From the NCBI GenBank assembly GCA_040268355.1, contig JAWRIT010000121.1:1-43569 (forward strand): a stretch of 43,569 bases of DNA, written 5' to 3'. The translations under genes and the position numbers were made by a program. Under the pieces are notes generated by a model. It was not told the DNA's origin. It was given only the letters and a program-made list of their open reading frames with translations, and made no database searches. This DNA is from UBA1367 sp040268355 (GTDB lineage: Bacteria; Actinomycetota; Coriobacteriia; Coriobacteriales; Atopobiaceae). Positions 34,702 to 43,254 of the stretch are shown piece after piece. Numbering within the stretch: position 1 is the stretch's first letter; the number at the start of each line of letters is the position of its first letter.

Positions 34702-37395
34702 CTACTCCCGGTCCGACAGCTGGTCGAGAACGTAGGGCAGGATGCCCCCTCGCGCGAGGAAGGCCCCCTCCATGGGCGTGTCGATGCGCACGACGCAGGA
34801 GAAGCGCGTCTGGGCGCCGCTCGGATGCGTCGCGCGGACCTCGACCTCGCGCCGGCTCGGCAGGCCACCCGAGACGTCGATCGCGTCGATGTCGAAGGTC
34901 TCCGTCCCGTCGAGGCCGAGCGAGGCGGCCGAGACCCCCTCGGCCAGCTGGAGGGGCACGACGCCCATCTGCACGAGGTTCGAGCGATGGATGCGCTCGA
35001 AGCTCTCGGCGATGACCGCGCGCACGCCCAGAAGCGCGGGGCCCTTGCCGGCCCAGTCGCGGCTCGAGCCCGAGCCGTACATCTTGCCCGCCACCACGAC
35101 GAGCGGCACCCGCTCCCGCCGGTAGTGCTCCGCGGCATCGAAGATCGACGTGACCTCGCCGCTCAGCAGGTCCTTCGTCCACCCGCCCGAGCGTCCGCCC
35201 GAAAGGGCGTTGTCGAGCCGCACGTTGGCGAAGGTCCCTCGCATCATGACCTCATGGTTGCCACGGCGCGCGCCGTAGGTGTTGAAATCCTCTCGCGCAA
35301 CTCCGTGCCACTCGAGGTAGCGGGCGGCGACGGAGTCGGCGGCGATGGAGCCGGCGGGAGAGATGTGGTCGGTGGTCACGAAGTCCCCCAGCAGGGCGAG
35401 CGCACGGGCGCCACTCACCTCGACCACGTCCTGGTCGTCCGCCAGGTCGAAGTAGGGCGCGCGGCGGATGTAGGTGGAGTCCTCGTCCCACTCGAAGGTG
35501 GCGCCGTCCCCCGACGCTATGGCCCGCCATGCCGACGAGCCGTCGGTGAGGCCGCGCCCGCCCGCCGCGAAGAGGTCCTTGGTCAGGACCCGGGCGAGCA
35601 CCGCGTCGATCTCGGCGCGGGTGGGAAGCAGCTCGTCGAGCATGACCGGCGTCCCCGAGCCGTCAAACCCCACCGGCTCGCTCGTAAGGTCGACGTCCAT
35701 GGTGCCCACCAGGGCATAGGCGACCACGAGCGCCGGCTGGCACAGGTAGTTCTGCGCGACGTCGGGCGAGATGCGCCCGTCGAAGTTGCGGTTGCCCGAG
35801 AGCACGCTCGTGAGCTCGAGGTCGTCGGCGTGCTCCTTGAGCGCGTCTGCGAGCTCGCCCGAGTTGCCGATGCAGGTCATGCAGCCGTGCCCACAGGTGT
35901 AGAAGCCCAGGCGGAACAGGGCGCCGGCGAGGCCGGCACGCTCGAGCAGCAGGTCCGTCGCGTGGCTGCCCGGCGCGAAGATGCGCTTGACCCAGGGCTT
36001 GGTCGCAAGTCCGCGCTCCACCGCCCGCTTGGCCAAAAGACCCGCCGCGATCATCATCGCAGGATCGGTCGCCGTCGTGCAGCTCGTGATGGCCGCGATG
36101 GCGAGGGTGCCGTGCCCGAGGTCGTAGCGCCGCTCGCCGATCGTCACGGCGCGCGTCTCCCGCAGGTCGGCATGTCCGTGCGCCGCCGCCGCGTCGCGGA
36201 AGCGACGCCGCAGGCCGGAGGGGCTCACGTAGTTGTGCGGCCGCGACGGGCCCGCCAGGCAGGTCTCGACGCGCGAGAGGTCGAGCTCGATCGTGCGGGC
36301 GTAGGTGCGCTCGCCACGTGTGCCCCAGACGCCCTGCAGCTCGAGGTAGGCCCGCGCGAAGGCCACCTCCGCCGGATCACGGCCAGTGAGCTCCAGGTAG
36401 TCGGTGGTCGTCTCGTCCACGGGGAAGAGCGTCGTTGTCGCCCCGTACTCGGGCGTCATGTTGGCCACGCAGGCGCGCTGGGTCGCCGAGAGCGTCTGCA
36501 CGCCCTCGCCGGTCACCTCGACCAGACAGCCCACGACGCCCTCCTCGCGCAGGAGCCGCGCGACGTTGAGCGCGAGGTCCATGCCCGAGGCGCGCTCGCC
36601 CAGCTCGCCGCACAGCCGCAGCTCGACGACCGGCGGGACGAGCAGGGAGATGGGCTGGCCGAGGGCCGCGGCCTCCGCCTCGATGCCCCCGACGCCCCAG
36701 CCCACGACGCCCAGCCCGTTGGCCGTCGGGGTGTGGGAGTCCGTGCCCACGAGCGTGTCGAAGCAGGCGACCTCGCCCCCCTCTGCGAGCGCGTCGGTCG
36801 TGACGACGTGGCAGAAGCGCTCGATGTTGAGCTGGTGGCAGATGCCGCCTCCGGGCGGGACGATCTCGACGTTGTCAAACGAGGCGGAGGCCCACTTGAG
36901 GAAGGAGAAGCGCTCGCGGTTGCGGCGAACCTCCAGCTCCTCGTTGCGCTCGAGTGCGCTCGCGCAACCCGACTCGTCGGCGATGATGGAGTGGTCGACG
37001 ACGAGCGTGCAGGGAACCCGGGGGTTCACCAGCCGGGGGTCCCCGCCGCGCTCGGCCATGGCGTCGCGCATGGCGGCGAAGTCCACGAACACGGGCACGC
37101 CGGTGAAGTCCTGAAAGAGCACGCGGGCGGGCATGAACTCGATCTCCTCGCCCTGCTCGCCCGCACGTCCCGCCTCGATGACGCGACCGGCGAGCCGTGT
37201 CGCCTCCTCGTCGCTGGCCGCACGGCGCACGCAGTTCTCGAGCAGGATCGTGAGGGCTCGTGGCAGCTCGGTGGCCCCGGGAATGCGCGAGACGTCGTGC
37301 ACCAGGCGCGTGATTCCCGCCACGGAGAGCTCGCGTGGGACTCGGGCATCCCTAACCGCCTGGGAAAAGCGTGCGGAATCGATCATCTGAGACAT
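34702..37395 (-). CDS. acnA: Aconitate hydratase A
   Basis: Aconitase interconverts citrate and isocitrate with a 4Fe-4S cluster. The 897-residue protein is the AcnA/IRP type: LVGTDSHTPTANGLGVVGWGVGG near residue 205, the first cluster cysteine in AITSCTTATDP, two more in TCGHGCMTCIGNSGEL, and a swivel domain with YGSGSSRDWAGKGP and IHRSNLVQMGVVPLQL. The start at 37395 has GGGGAG 7 bases upstream, inside the stop region of the P-type ATPase (4-base gap). No citrate synthase or isocitrate dehydrogenase is nearby; a partial route to 2-oxoglutarate and glutamate is the likely use. Confidence 0.96.
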   Translation of the reverse strand: MSQMIDSARFSQAVRDARVPRELSVAGITRLVHDVSRIPGATELPRALTILLENCVRRAASDEEATRLAGRVIEAGRAGEQGEEIEFMPARVLFQDFTGVPVFVDFAAMRDAMAERGGDPRLVNPRVPCTLVVDHSIIADESGCASALERNEELEVRRNRERFSFLKWASASFDNVEIVPPGGGICHQLNIERFCHVVTTDALAEGGEVACFDTLVGTDSHTPTANGLGVVGWGVGGIEAEAAALGQPISLLVPPVVELRLCGELGERASGMDLALNVARLLREEGVVGCLVEVTGEGVQTLSATQRACVANMTPEYGATTTLFPVDETTTDYLELTGRDPAEVAFARAYLELQGVWGTRGERTYARTIELDLSRVETCLAGPSRPHNYVSPSGLRRRFRDAAAAHGHADLRETRAVTIGERRYDLGHGTLAIAAITSCTTATDPAMMIAAGLLAKRAVERGLATKPWVKRIFAPGSHATDLLLERAGLAGALFRLGFYTCGHGCMTCIGNSGELADALKEHADDLELTSVLSGNRNFDGRISPDVAQNYLCQPALVVAYALVGTMDVDLTSEPVGFDGSGTPVMLDELLPTRAEIDAVLARVLTKDLFAAGGRGLTDGSSAWRAIASGDGATFEWDEDSTYIRRAPYFDLADDQDVVEVSGARALALLGDFVTTDHISPAGSIAADSVAARYLEWHGVAREDFNTYGARRGNHEVMMRGTFANVRLDNALSGGRSGGWTKDLLSGEVTSIFDAAEHYRRERVPLVVVAGKMYGSGSSRDWAGKGPALLGVRAVIAESFERIHRSNLVQMGVVPLQLAEGVSAASLGLDGTETFDIDAIDVSGGLPSRREVEVRATHPSGAQTRFSCVVRIDTPMEGAFLARGGILPYVLDQLSDRE

Positions 37396-37399
37396 GGAT

Positions 37400-39823
37400 C
37401 TACTCCCCTCTCCTGCTTTCTCTCCTGCTCCTGAACACGCGCAGCCCTGGCACGCGCAGTCTGTCCCATCGCTCGGGCGCCTTGACGGTCGAGTAGTCAT
37501 AGAGCACGTTGAAGATCGCCACGGCCGAGATGATGGTCGCCAGGCAGGCGATCGCCTGCACCGGGGTCAGCGGCACAACCCCAAAGAAGTCCGAGAACAT
37601 CGTGCAGCCCAGCAGCACGTAGGCCACGCAAAACGCGAGCAGCGCGCGGCGCAGGGTGTTGAGCGGCTGGGAGATGCGCCAGATCAGGATGATCCCCACG
37701 ACGGCCGTCAGCAGCATGCAGCACGTGGAGACCTCCCTGAAGCTCCCGTCAAGGGCACGTTCGACGACCAGCATGACGAACAGCCCGTAGGTGATGGCCA
37801 CCGAGGCGGGGACCGATCGCGAGAGCACGTTGGAGAGGAAGCGGCCGCGCACCAGGTCGTGGTTCGCCTCAAGCGCGAGGGCGAACGCAGGGATGCCGAT
37901 GATCGCCGTCGAGATGAGCGACATCTGGATGGGGAGCAGCGGGAAGGGGGGCATGAACACGCACACGAGCGCCAAGGCGCTGGCGAAGACCGTCTTCATG
38001 AGGAACAGCGCCGCCGATCGCTGCAGGTTGTTGATGGAGCGTCTGCCCTCTGCCACGACCTCGGGCATGTGCGAGAAGTCGCTGTCGGCAAGCACGATGT
38101 CGGCCACGTTGCGCGCCGCCGCCGAGCCTGACGCCATCGCGACGGAACAGTCGGCCTCCTTGAGCGCCAGGATGTCGTTGACGCCGTCGCCGGTCATGGC
38201 CACGGTGCGGCCCTCGTCCCGCAGGCACCGCACGAGCTCGCGCTTGATGGGCGGCGTCACGCGCCCGAACACGCGATAGGTGCGGGCGGCCTGTGCGATC
38301 TGGTCAACCTCCTCGAGCGTCGAGGCGTCCACCCACGCGTCGGCCTCGGGGATCCCCACCGCCTCCGCGATGGCAGAGACCGTCAGGGGGTCGTCTCCAG
38401 AGATGACCGTGATGTCCACACCCTGCTCGACGAAGTAAGCCATCGTGTCGGCCGCCGTGGCGCGAATCTGGTCGCGGATGCCCACGAACCCCAGCACCCG
38501 CGGTCGGCCCTGCGGACGCCCGTCGTCGGTGAATCCCTCCGCCTCCGCCACGACCAGCACGCGCTGCAGCCGGTCGAAGGAGCGCACGTCGGCCTCGTAG
38601 TCGGCGAAGAGCGACCCCAGGACGAACTGGGCAGCTCCCAGCACGAGCGCGCGGCCCTGCGTGGTCACGCAGCCCGAGAACTTGTTCTGGGACGAGAACG
38701 GCACGGCGCGCGCGCACGCGTCGGGCTCGATCTGGTACGCCTCGCCGTAGGCCAGGATCGCCCGCGCGGTCTCGTTGGCGTCGGCCTCGTTGGCCGCCGC
38801 GACGCTCACCACCGCACGCAGCACGTCCTGCGAGCTTTGGCCCTCCTGAGGCAGCACCGAGGCCAGCTCCATGCGCCCGGTGGTGATGGTGCCCGTCTTG
38901 TCGAGGCAGAGCATGTCGACCCGCGCCAGGGTCTCCACGCAGTAGGCTTGCTGCACGAGCACGCTGCGAGCGCCGAGCCGCGTGGTCGCTATGGCCAGAA
39001 CCGACGAGGTCAGAAGCACCAGGCCCTGCGGAATCATGCCGACGACGGCGGCCACGGTGGTAAGGATCGCCGAGCTGACGTCCATCGAGTCCGCCATGAG
39101 GCTGCGGAAGAACAGCGCCAGCCCGATGGGCACGAGCCCTATCGTGGCGAGACGGATGATCCACCTCAGTGTGTCGCGCATCTCGGAGGTGACGGCCTTC
39201 ACGAACTTCGCCTCGTCGTTGATGCGCGCGGCGTAGCTGTCCCGACCCACGTTCGTGGCACGAAAGACGAGCGAGCCGGAGTCCACGAACGAGCCGGAGA
39301 GCACCTCGTCGTCAGCCACCTTGGCGATCGGGTTCGACTCGCCGGTGAGCAGGCTCTCGTTCATGGCGGCGGCGCCCGCGACGACGATGCCGTCGGCGGG
39401 AACCTGATCGCCGTGCGAGACGCGCACCAGATCGTCTGCGACGACCTCGTGGATGGCGATGTCGCGCTCCTGGCCCATGCGTATGACGCGCGCCTGGGAG
39501 GCCGTGATGATGGTGAGGCGGTCGACCATGTGCTTGGCACGCAGCTCCTGGACGATGCCGATGACGAGGTTGGAGAGGACGACGCCCATGAACAGCATGT
39601 TGCGGTACTGGCCGGTCACAAGCACCAGGAGCGCCAGCACCAGGTTGATCGCGTTGAAGAAGGTGAGGGTGTGCTCCCGTATGATCTGGGAGACCGACTT
39701 GGTCTTGACGTCTGCGTTCGCGTTGACGCGGCCCTCGGCGACGCGCTGTGCGACCTCCTCGTCGGTGAGCCCGAACAGGGGCTCCGACGTCTTGGCCGTG
39801 GATGCCGACTGGCTTGCTTGCAT
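37400..39823 (-). CDS. Cation-transporting P-type ATPase (CtpE-like)
   Basis: The 807-residue membrane pump has the actuator motif LLTGESNPIAK, the phosphorylated aspartate in CLDKTGTITTGRMEL, MTGDGVNDILALKEADCSVAM, and about ten membrane helices. The N-terminus FGLTDEEVAQRVAEGRVN and the fourth helix VVGMIPQGLVLLTS resemble actinobacterial CtpE, which is linked to calcium. No N-terminal CXXC metal-binding domain is present, which argues against copper or zinc pumps. GGAGG lies 6 bases before the ATG at 39823. TACAAT at 39874-39879 (minus) may be its -10 box. The ion is inferred, not shown. Confidence 0.88.
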   Translation of the reverse strand: MQASQSASTAKTSEPLFGLTDEEVAQRVAEGRVNANADVKTKSVSQIIREHTLTFFNAINLVLALLVLVTGQYRNMLFMGVVLSNLVIGIVQELRAKHMVDRLTIITASQARVIRMGQERDIAIHEVVADDLVRVSHGDQVPADGIVVAGAAAMNESLLTGESNPIAKVADDEVLSGSFVDSGSLVFRATNVGRDSYAARINDEAKFVKAVTSEMRDTLRWIIRLATIGLVPIGLALFFRSLMADSMDVSSAILTTVAAVVGMIPQGLVLLTSSVLAIATTRLGARSVLVQQAYCVETLARVDMLCLDKTGTITTGRMELASVLPQEGQSSQDVLRAVVSVAAANEADANETARAILAYGEAYQIEPDACARAVPFSSQNKFSGCVTTQGRALVLGAAQFVLGSLFADYEADVRSFDRLQRVLVVAEAEGFTDDGRPQGRPRVLGFVGIRDQIRATAADTMAYFVEQGVDITVISGDDPLTVSAIAEAVGIPEADAWVDASTLEEVDQIAQAARTYRVFGRVTPPIKRELVRCLRDEGRTVAMTGDGVNDILALKEADCSVAMASGSAAARNVADIVLADSDFSHMPEVVAEGRRSINNLQRSAALFLMKTVFASALALVCVFMPPFPLLPIQMSLISTAIIGIPAFALALEANHDLVRGRFLSNVLSRSVPASVAITYGLFVMLVVERALDGSFREVSTCCMLLTAVVGIILIWRISQPLNTLRRALLAFCVAYVLLGCTMFSDFFGVVPLTPVQAIACLATIISAVAIFNVLYDYSTVKAPERWDRLRVPGLRVFRSRRESRRGE

Positions 39824-39960
39824 GCAACACCTCCGAAAATGCGCGCGTCGTCTTGAAAGCGACAGAGGATCATATTGTACGCGAAGCGGCTCTGAACGAC
39901 GCAAACCATGGCAATCTCGCAACTTTGTCATGTCCGGTTCCGCGACGGAGCATTTGTGGT

Positions 39961-39966
39961 TATAAT
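39961..39966 (+). promoter_or_regulatory. -10 box of the tRNA-Arg gene
   Basis: A perfect TATAAT lies 12 bases before the mature tRNA 5' end. TTCCGC at 39938-39943 is a weak -35 at 17 bases. Confidence 0.6.
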
Positions 39967-39978
39967 GCTTGTTCGCAC

Positions 39979-40055
39979 GCCCTCTTAGCTCAGTGGATTA
40001 GAGCGTTCGCCTCCGGAGCGAAAGGTCGCAGGTTCGAACCCTGTAGAGGGCACCA
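39979..40055 (+). tRNA. tRNA-Arg (anticodon CCG)
   Basis: The 77 bases fold as a full cloverleaf: acceptor GCCCTCT with AGAGGGC, D arm GCTC...GAGC, anticodon stem TTCGC/GCGAA around CTCCGGA (anticodon CCG, reading CGG), T arm with TTCGAAC, and an encoded CCA end. It stands alone with its own -10 box and terminator. No integrase or duplicate 3' end is seen beside it, so it is not marking an integrated element here. Confidence 0.96.
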
Positions 40056-40064
40056 GGCACGCGT

Positions 40065-40098
40065 CAGGCCAGAGGGCATGCTCTCTGGCCTGCTTTTT
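40065..40098 (+). terminator. Intrinsic terminator of the tRNA-Arg gene
   Basis: CAGGCCAGAG (40065-40074) pairs with CTCTGGCCTG (40083-40092), extended by two more pairs around a CATG loop. CTTTTTGTT follows. It begins 10 bases after the tRNA. Confidence 0.9.
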
Positions 40099-40330
40099 GT
40101 TCCATGACAGCCACCCGCGCGCCCACTCGACCGTCTGCGCACGATATGGGCACCTTGGGGCACCCATTGCGTCCAATCACCGAACCGTCGTCGGCTGGGC
40201 GGGGGCACAGGGCGCATGGTGGTGGCAGAATGCGAGTACGACAGTACGAACATGCCACACGTCGGAGCCCGCCTGGACGAAGTCCTCTCCCTCATGTCCT
40301 GCGGGCGGCACGAGAAGCAAGGAGCGAACC

Positions 40331-42004
40331 ATGCCAGAACCCATTCGTAAGGTGAACGTGGTCGGGCACCAGCATCCCGACACCGACAGCATCTGTGCCG
40401 CCATCGCCTACGCGCATCTCAAGAACGAGCTGGGCGGGAGCATCTACGAGGCTCGTCGTGCCGGGGCCATCAACCGCGAGACCTCCTTCGTGCTCAAGCA
40501 CTTCGGCTTCGAGGAGCCCCGACTCATCACCACCCTCACCCCCCAGATCAAAGACGTGTCCTACCGCAAGTCCGAGGGCATCGGGCCGGACACGAGCCTC
40601 TCGACGGCGTGGAACCTCATGCGCAACGAGAACGCCTCCACGCTCTGCGTCACCGACGACAACGGCAACCTGCTCGGCCTCATCGCCGTGAAGGACGTGG
40701 CCAACGCCAATATGGACATCCTCGACAACTCGGTGCTCGCCGACTCGCACACCCGCTATCGCAACATCGTGTCCACGCTCGGTGGCGAGATGCTCGTGGG
40801 CGACATCAACGGCGTCGTGCCCGACGGGAGCGTCATCGTGGGCACCTCCCCCGAGATGATGGAGGACAGCATCCAGGAGGGCGACGTGGTGCTGTGCACG
40901 AACCGCTACGAGACCCAGCGCTTTGCCGTGGAGGCCGGCGCGGGGTGCCTCATCGTCTGCCACAGCGCCAAGGTGTCCGGCGTCGTGCGCTCGGCCGCCG
41001 AGGAGCGGGGATGCGCCATCATCACCACGCCCTACGACACCTACGCCTCCGCGCGCCTCATCACCATGTCGGTGCCCGTGCGGGCCAAGATGCTGCCCGT
41101 CGAGAAGGTCGAGCGCTTCTCCGTGAACACCGCGATCGACGACGCCCAGAAGGTCATCGCCCGCACGCAGCACCGCTTCTTCCCAGTCATCGACGAGGAC
41201 GGGACCTACGCGGGCGTCGTAAGCTCGCCGGATCTGCTGAACCCCCGTAAGAAGCACGTCATCCTGGTGGACCACAACGAGCGCAGCCAGTCGGTCGAGG
41301 GGCGCGAGCAGGCGGAGATCCTGGAGATCGTGGACCACCACCGCGTGGCGAACATCGAGACGGCAAACCCGGTCTTCTTCCGCAACGTCCCCGTGGGCTG
41401 CACCTGCACCATCATCTATGACATCTACGAGGAGAACGGGGTCGAGATCCCGCCCAAGATCGCCGGCCTCATGATGAGCGCCATCCTCTCCGACACGCTA
41501 TGCTTCCGCTCCCCCACCTGCACCCCGCGCGACGTCTTCGTGGGCAAGAAGCTCGCCGAGATCTGCGGCGAGGATCCCGAGGCCTTCGCGGACCGGATGT
41601 TCGACGCGGGCGCCGACCTCACCGGGCGCACCGCCGACGAGGTCTTCAACTCGGACTTCAAGGTCTTCAGCCGTGGCAATGTGCGCTTCGGCGTGGGGCA
41701 GGGCTCCTTCATGACCGATGCCAGCCGCAAGGCCGCCAAGGAGCTCGTCGCTCCCTATCTGGCGGACGGCGCCAAGATCAACGAGCTCCCCATGGTCTTC
41801 TACCTGCTCACCGACGTGAAGTCCCAGTCCTCCGACCTGCTCTATTGGGGATCTGCCGCAGGCGAGATCGCGGCCAGGGCCTTCGACGTCACCCCAGAAG
41901 ACGGCGTCGCCGTGCTCAAGGGTGTGGTGAGCCGCAAGAAGCAAGTCATCCCGGCGCTCATGGCCACCTTGCAGCGTATGCAGGAGGAAGGCGAGTATGA
42001 GTAG
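40331..42004 (+). CDS. Manganese-dependent inorganic pyrophosphatase with CBS and DRTGG domains
   Basis: Family II pyrophosphatase hydrolyses PPi to phosphate. The 557-residue protein has the N-terminal DHH metal motif VVGHQHPDTDS. A regulatory insert at about 70-300 holds two CBS halves around a DRTGG-type domain, and the second DHH block follows (VDHNERSQS, EIVDHHRVANIE). The C-terminal DHHA2 domain ends SRKKQVIP, the family signature. CBS pyrophosphatases of this build are known to be inhibited by AMP/ADP and activated by diadenosine polyphosphates. AAGGAG precedes the ATG at 40331. The 275 bases upstream hold the tRNA terminator and a possible multi-stem leader (40267-40306), but no known riboswitch. 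Confidence 0.95.
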   Translation: MPEPIRKVNVVGHQHPDTDSICAAIAYAHLKNELGGSIYEARRAGAINRETSFVLKHFGFEEPRLITTLTPQIKDVSYRKSEGIGPDTSLSTAWNLMRNENASTLCVTDDNGNLLGLIAVKDVANANMDILDNSVLADSHTRYRNIVSTLGGEMLVGDINGVVPDGSVIVGTSPEMMEDSIQEGDVVLCTNRYETQRFAVEAGAGCLIVCHSAKVSGVVRSAAEERGCAIITTPYDTYASARLITMSVPVRAKMLPVEKVERFSVNTAIDDAQKVIARTQHRFFPVIDEDGTYAGVVSSPDLLNPRKKHVILVDHNERSQSVEGREQAEILEIVDHHRVANIETANPVFFRNVPVGCTCTIIYDIYEENGVEIPPKIAGLMMSAILSDTLCFRSPTCTPRDVFVGKKLAEICGEDPEAFADRMFDAGADLTGRTADEVFNSDFKVFSRGNVRFGVGQGSFMTDASRKAAKELVAPYLADGAKINELPMVFYLLTDVKSQSSDLLYWGSAAGEIAARAFDVTPEDGVAVLKGVVSRKKQVIPALMATLQRMQEEGEYE

Positions 42005-42012
42005 CCAGCCCG

Positions 42013-42034
42013 GCCGCCCCCGACACGGGGCGGC
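42013..42034. terminator. Hairpin between convergent pyrophosphatase and DAHP synthase genes
   Basis: GCCGCCCC (42013-42020) pairs with GGGGCGGC (42027-42034) around a 6-base loop in the 39-base gap between two converging stops. There is no T-run on either side, but position and strength suggest a bidirectional terminator. Confidence 0.55.
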
Positions 42035-42043
42035 GGGACGCCC

Positions 42044-43072
42044 CTACCCCAGCTCCGCCATCTCCAGCAGCAGCGCCTCGGTCTTCTCCCATCCCAGGCA
42101 TGGGTCGGTGATGGACTGGCCGAAGACCTGGCCGCCCACGTCCTGCCGACCGTCCACGAGGTAGCTCTCGATCATGAAGCCCCGGAAGAGCCGCTTGACG
42201 TCGGGCGAGCGACGTGCCGAGTCGAGCACCTCGCGCACGATGCGAATCTGCTCGAGCGGACGCTTGCCCGAATTGTCGTGGTTGGTGTCTATGACGACCG
42301 CCGGGTAGGCGAAGTCGTTCTCGGTGTAGGCCTGCGCCAGGTGCTCCAGGTGCTCGTAGTGGTAGTTGGCGTGCCAGCGGCCGTCCGAGCCGATCCGACC
42401 GCGCAGGACGGCGTGCGCCAGTTCATTGCCCGTGGTCTCGACCTCCCAGTTGCGATAGATGAAGGTTTGCGGGTGCTGCGCGGCGAAGATGGAGTTCAGC
42501 ATGACCTCCATGCTGCCGCCCGTTGGGTTCTTCATGCCCACCGGAACCGGGATGCCGCCCGCGACCAGGCGATGCTCCTGGTTCTCCGTGGAGCGCGCGC
42601 CAACGGCCACATAGGAGAGCAAATCGACCAGGTACTGGTAGTTCGACGGGTAGAGCATCTCGTCGGCGGTGAACAGGCCGGTCTGCTCCACCACCCGCAA
42701 GTGCAGGTGCCGGACGGCCTTGACGCCCTCAAGCACGTCGTCGGACGCCTCGGGGTCTGGGTTGTGCAGCAAGCCCTTGTAGCCGGTCCCCTTGGTGCGC
42801 GGCTTGTTGGTGTAGATGCGCGGAATCAACACCAGCCGCTCCGCCACCCGCTCCTGCAGGGCGGCGAGGCGCGACACGTACTCGAGGACCGCGTCCTCAC
42901 GGTCTGCCGAGCAGGGGCCGATCACCACCAGGATCCGGTCGTCCGCCCCGCGCATCACGTCGGCCACGGCGTGGTCGAAACGCACCTTGCGCTCGGTCAT
43001 GGCATAGGAGAGCGGCATCTCCTCACGAATCTCCATCGGAATGGGAAGGCGACGTTTGAAGTTGAACGACAT
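42044..43072 (-). CDS. 3-deoxy-7-phosphoheptulonate (DAHP) synthase, class I AroG/AroF type
   Basis: The enzyme joins phosphoenolpyruvate and erythrose 4-phosphate, the first step of aromatic amino-acid synthesis. The 342-residue protein has VVIGPCSADREDAV, IPRIYTNKPRTKGTGYKGLLHNPDPE, ARSTENQEHR, VGMKNPTGGSMEVML and IDTNHDNSGK, all typical of the AroF/G/H family. The start at 43072 (MSFNFKRRLP) has GGAG 6 bases upstream. PEP links it to the PPDK encoded elsewhere in the window. No other aro gene is adjacent. Which feedback type it is (Phe, Tyr, Trp) cannot be told from this sequence alone. Confidence 0.95.
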   Translation of the reverse strand: MSFNFKRRLPIPMEIREEMPLSYAMTERKVRFDHAVADVMRGADDRILVVIGPCSADREDAVLEYVSRLAALQERVAERLVLIPRIYTNKPRTKGTGYKGLLHNPDPEASDDVLEGVKAVRHLHLRVVEQTGLFTADEMLYPSNYQYLVDLLSYVAVGARSTENQEHRLVAGGIPVPVGMKNPTGGSMEVMLNSIFAAQHPQTFIYRNWEVETTGNELAHAVLRGRIGSDGRWHANYHYEHLEHLAQAYTENDFAYPAVVIDTNHDNSGKRPLEQIRIVREVLDSARRSPDVKRLFRGFMIESYLVDGRQDVGGQVFGQSITDPCLGWEKTEALLLEMAELG

Positions 43073-43086
43073 GAAAGACTCCGTTC

Positions 43087-43107
43087 GCCCGGAATGACTC
43101 ACCGGGC
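43087..43107 (-). promoter_or_regulatory. Leader hairpin ahead of the DAHP synthase gene
   Basis: GCCCGG (43087-43092) pairs with CCGGGC (43102-43107) around a 9-base loop, ending four bases from the GGAG ribosome site (43079-43082). It may modulate translation. Confidence 0.35.
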
Positions 43108-43242
43108 CACCGTGCAAGACAATGGAAAGAAGGTAGGGCAACCGTCGTCCGAAGGACACGGCGCGTCGCGAAATCGTAACGTAGCCCCGCACGCTCGTGT
43201 GGGCACGCGCGACATGGAAGGACACAGAGGAAGAGGTACTTA

Positions 43243-43253
43243 TGTGTCACACA
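43243..43253. promoter_or_regulatory. Small palindrome in the DAHP synthase upstream region
   Basis: TGTGTCACACA is a perfect inverted repeat around one central base, 171 bases upstream of the DAHP synthase start. It could be an operator for a repressor, but at this length chance is possible. Confidence 0.25.
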
Positions 43254-43254
43254 A

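Noticed and set aside
33343..37434. A 1363-codon open frame on the plus strand opposite acnA and the zinc-ribbon gene
   Set aside because: Same antisense effect of high GC; the minus-strand aconitase is unmistakable.
39979..40330. tRNA-Arg as an integration site for a mobile element
   Set aside because: No integrase, no repeated tRNA 3' end and no foreign-looking genes follow; a terminator and the pyrophosphatase gene come next.
40099..40330. Riboswitch (for example fluoride) ahead of the pyrophosphatase
   Set aside because: Some stems can form, but I could not find the conserved bases of any known riboswitch class.
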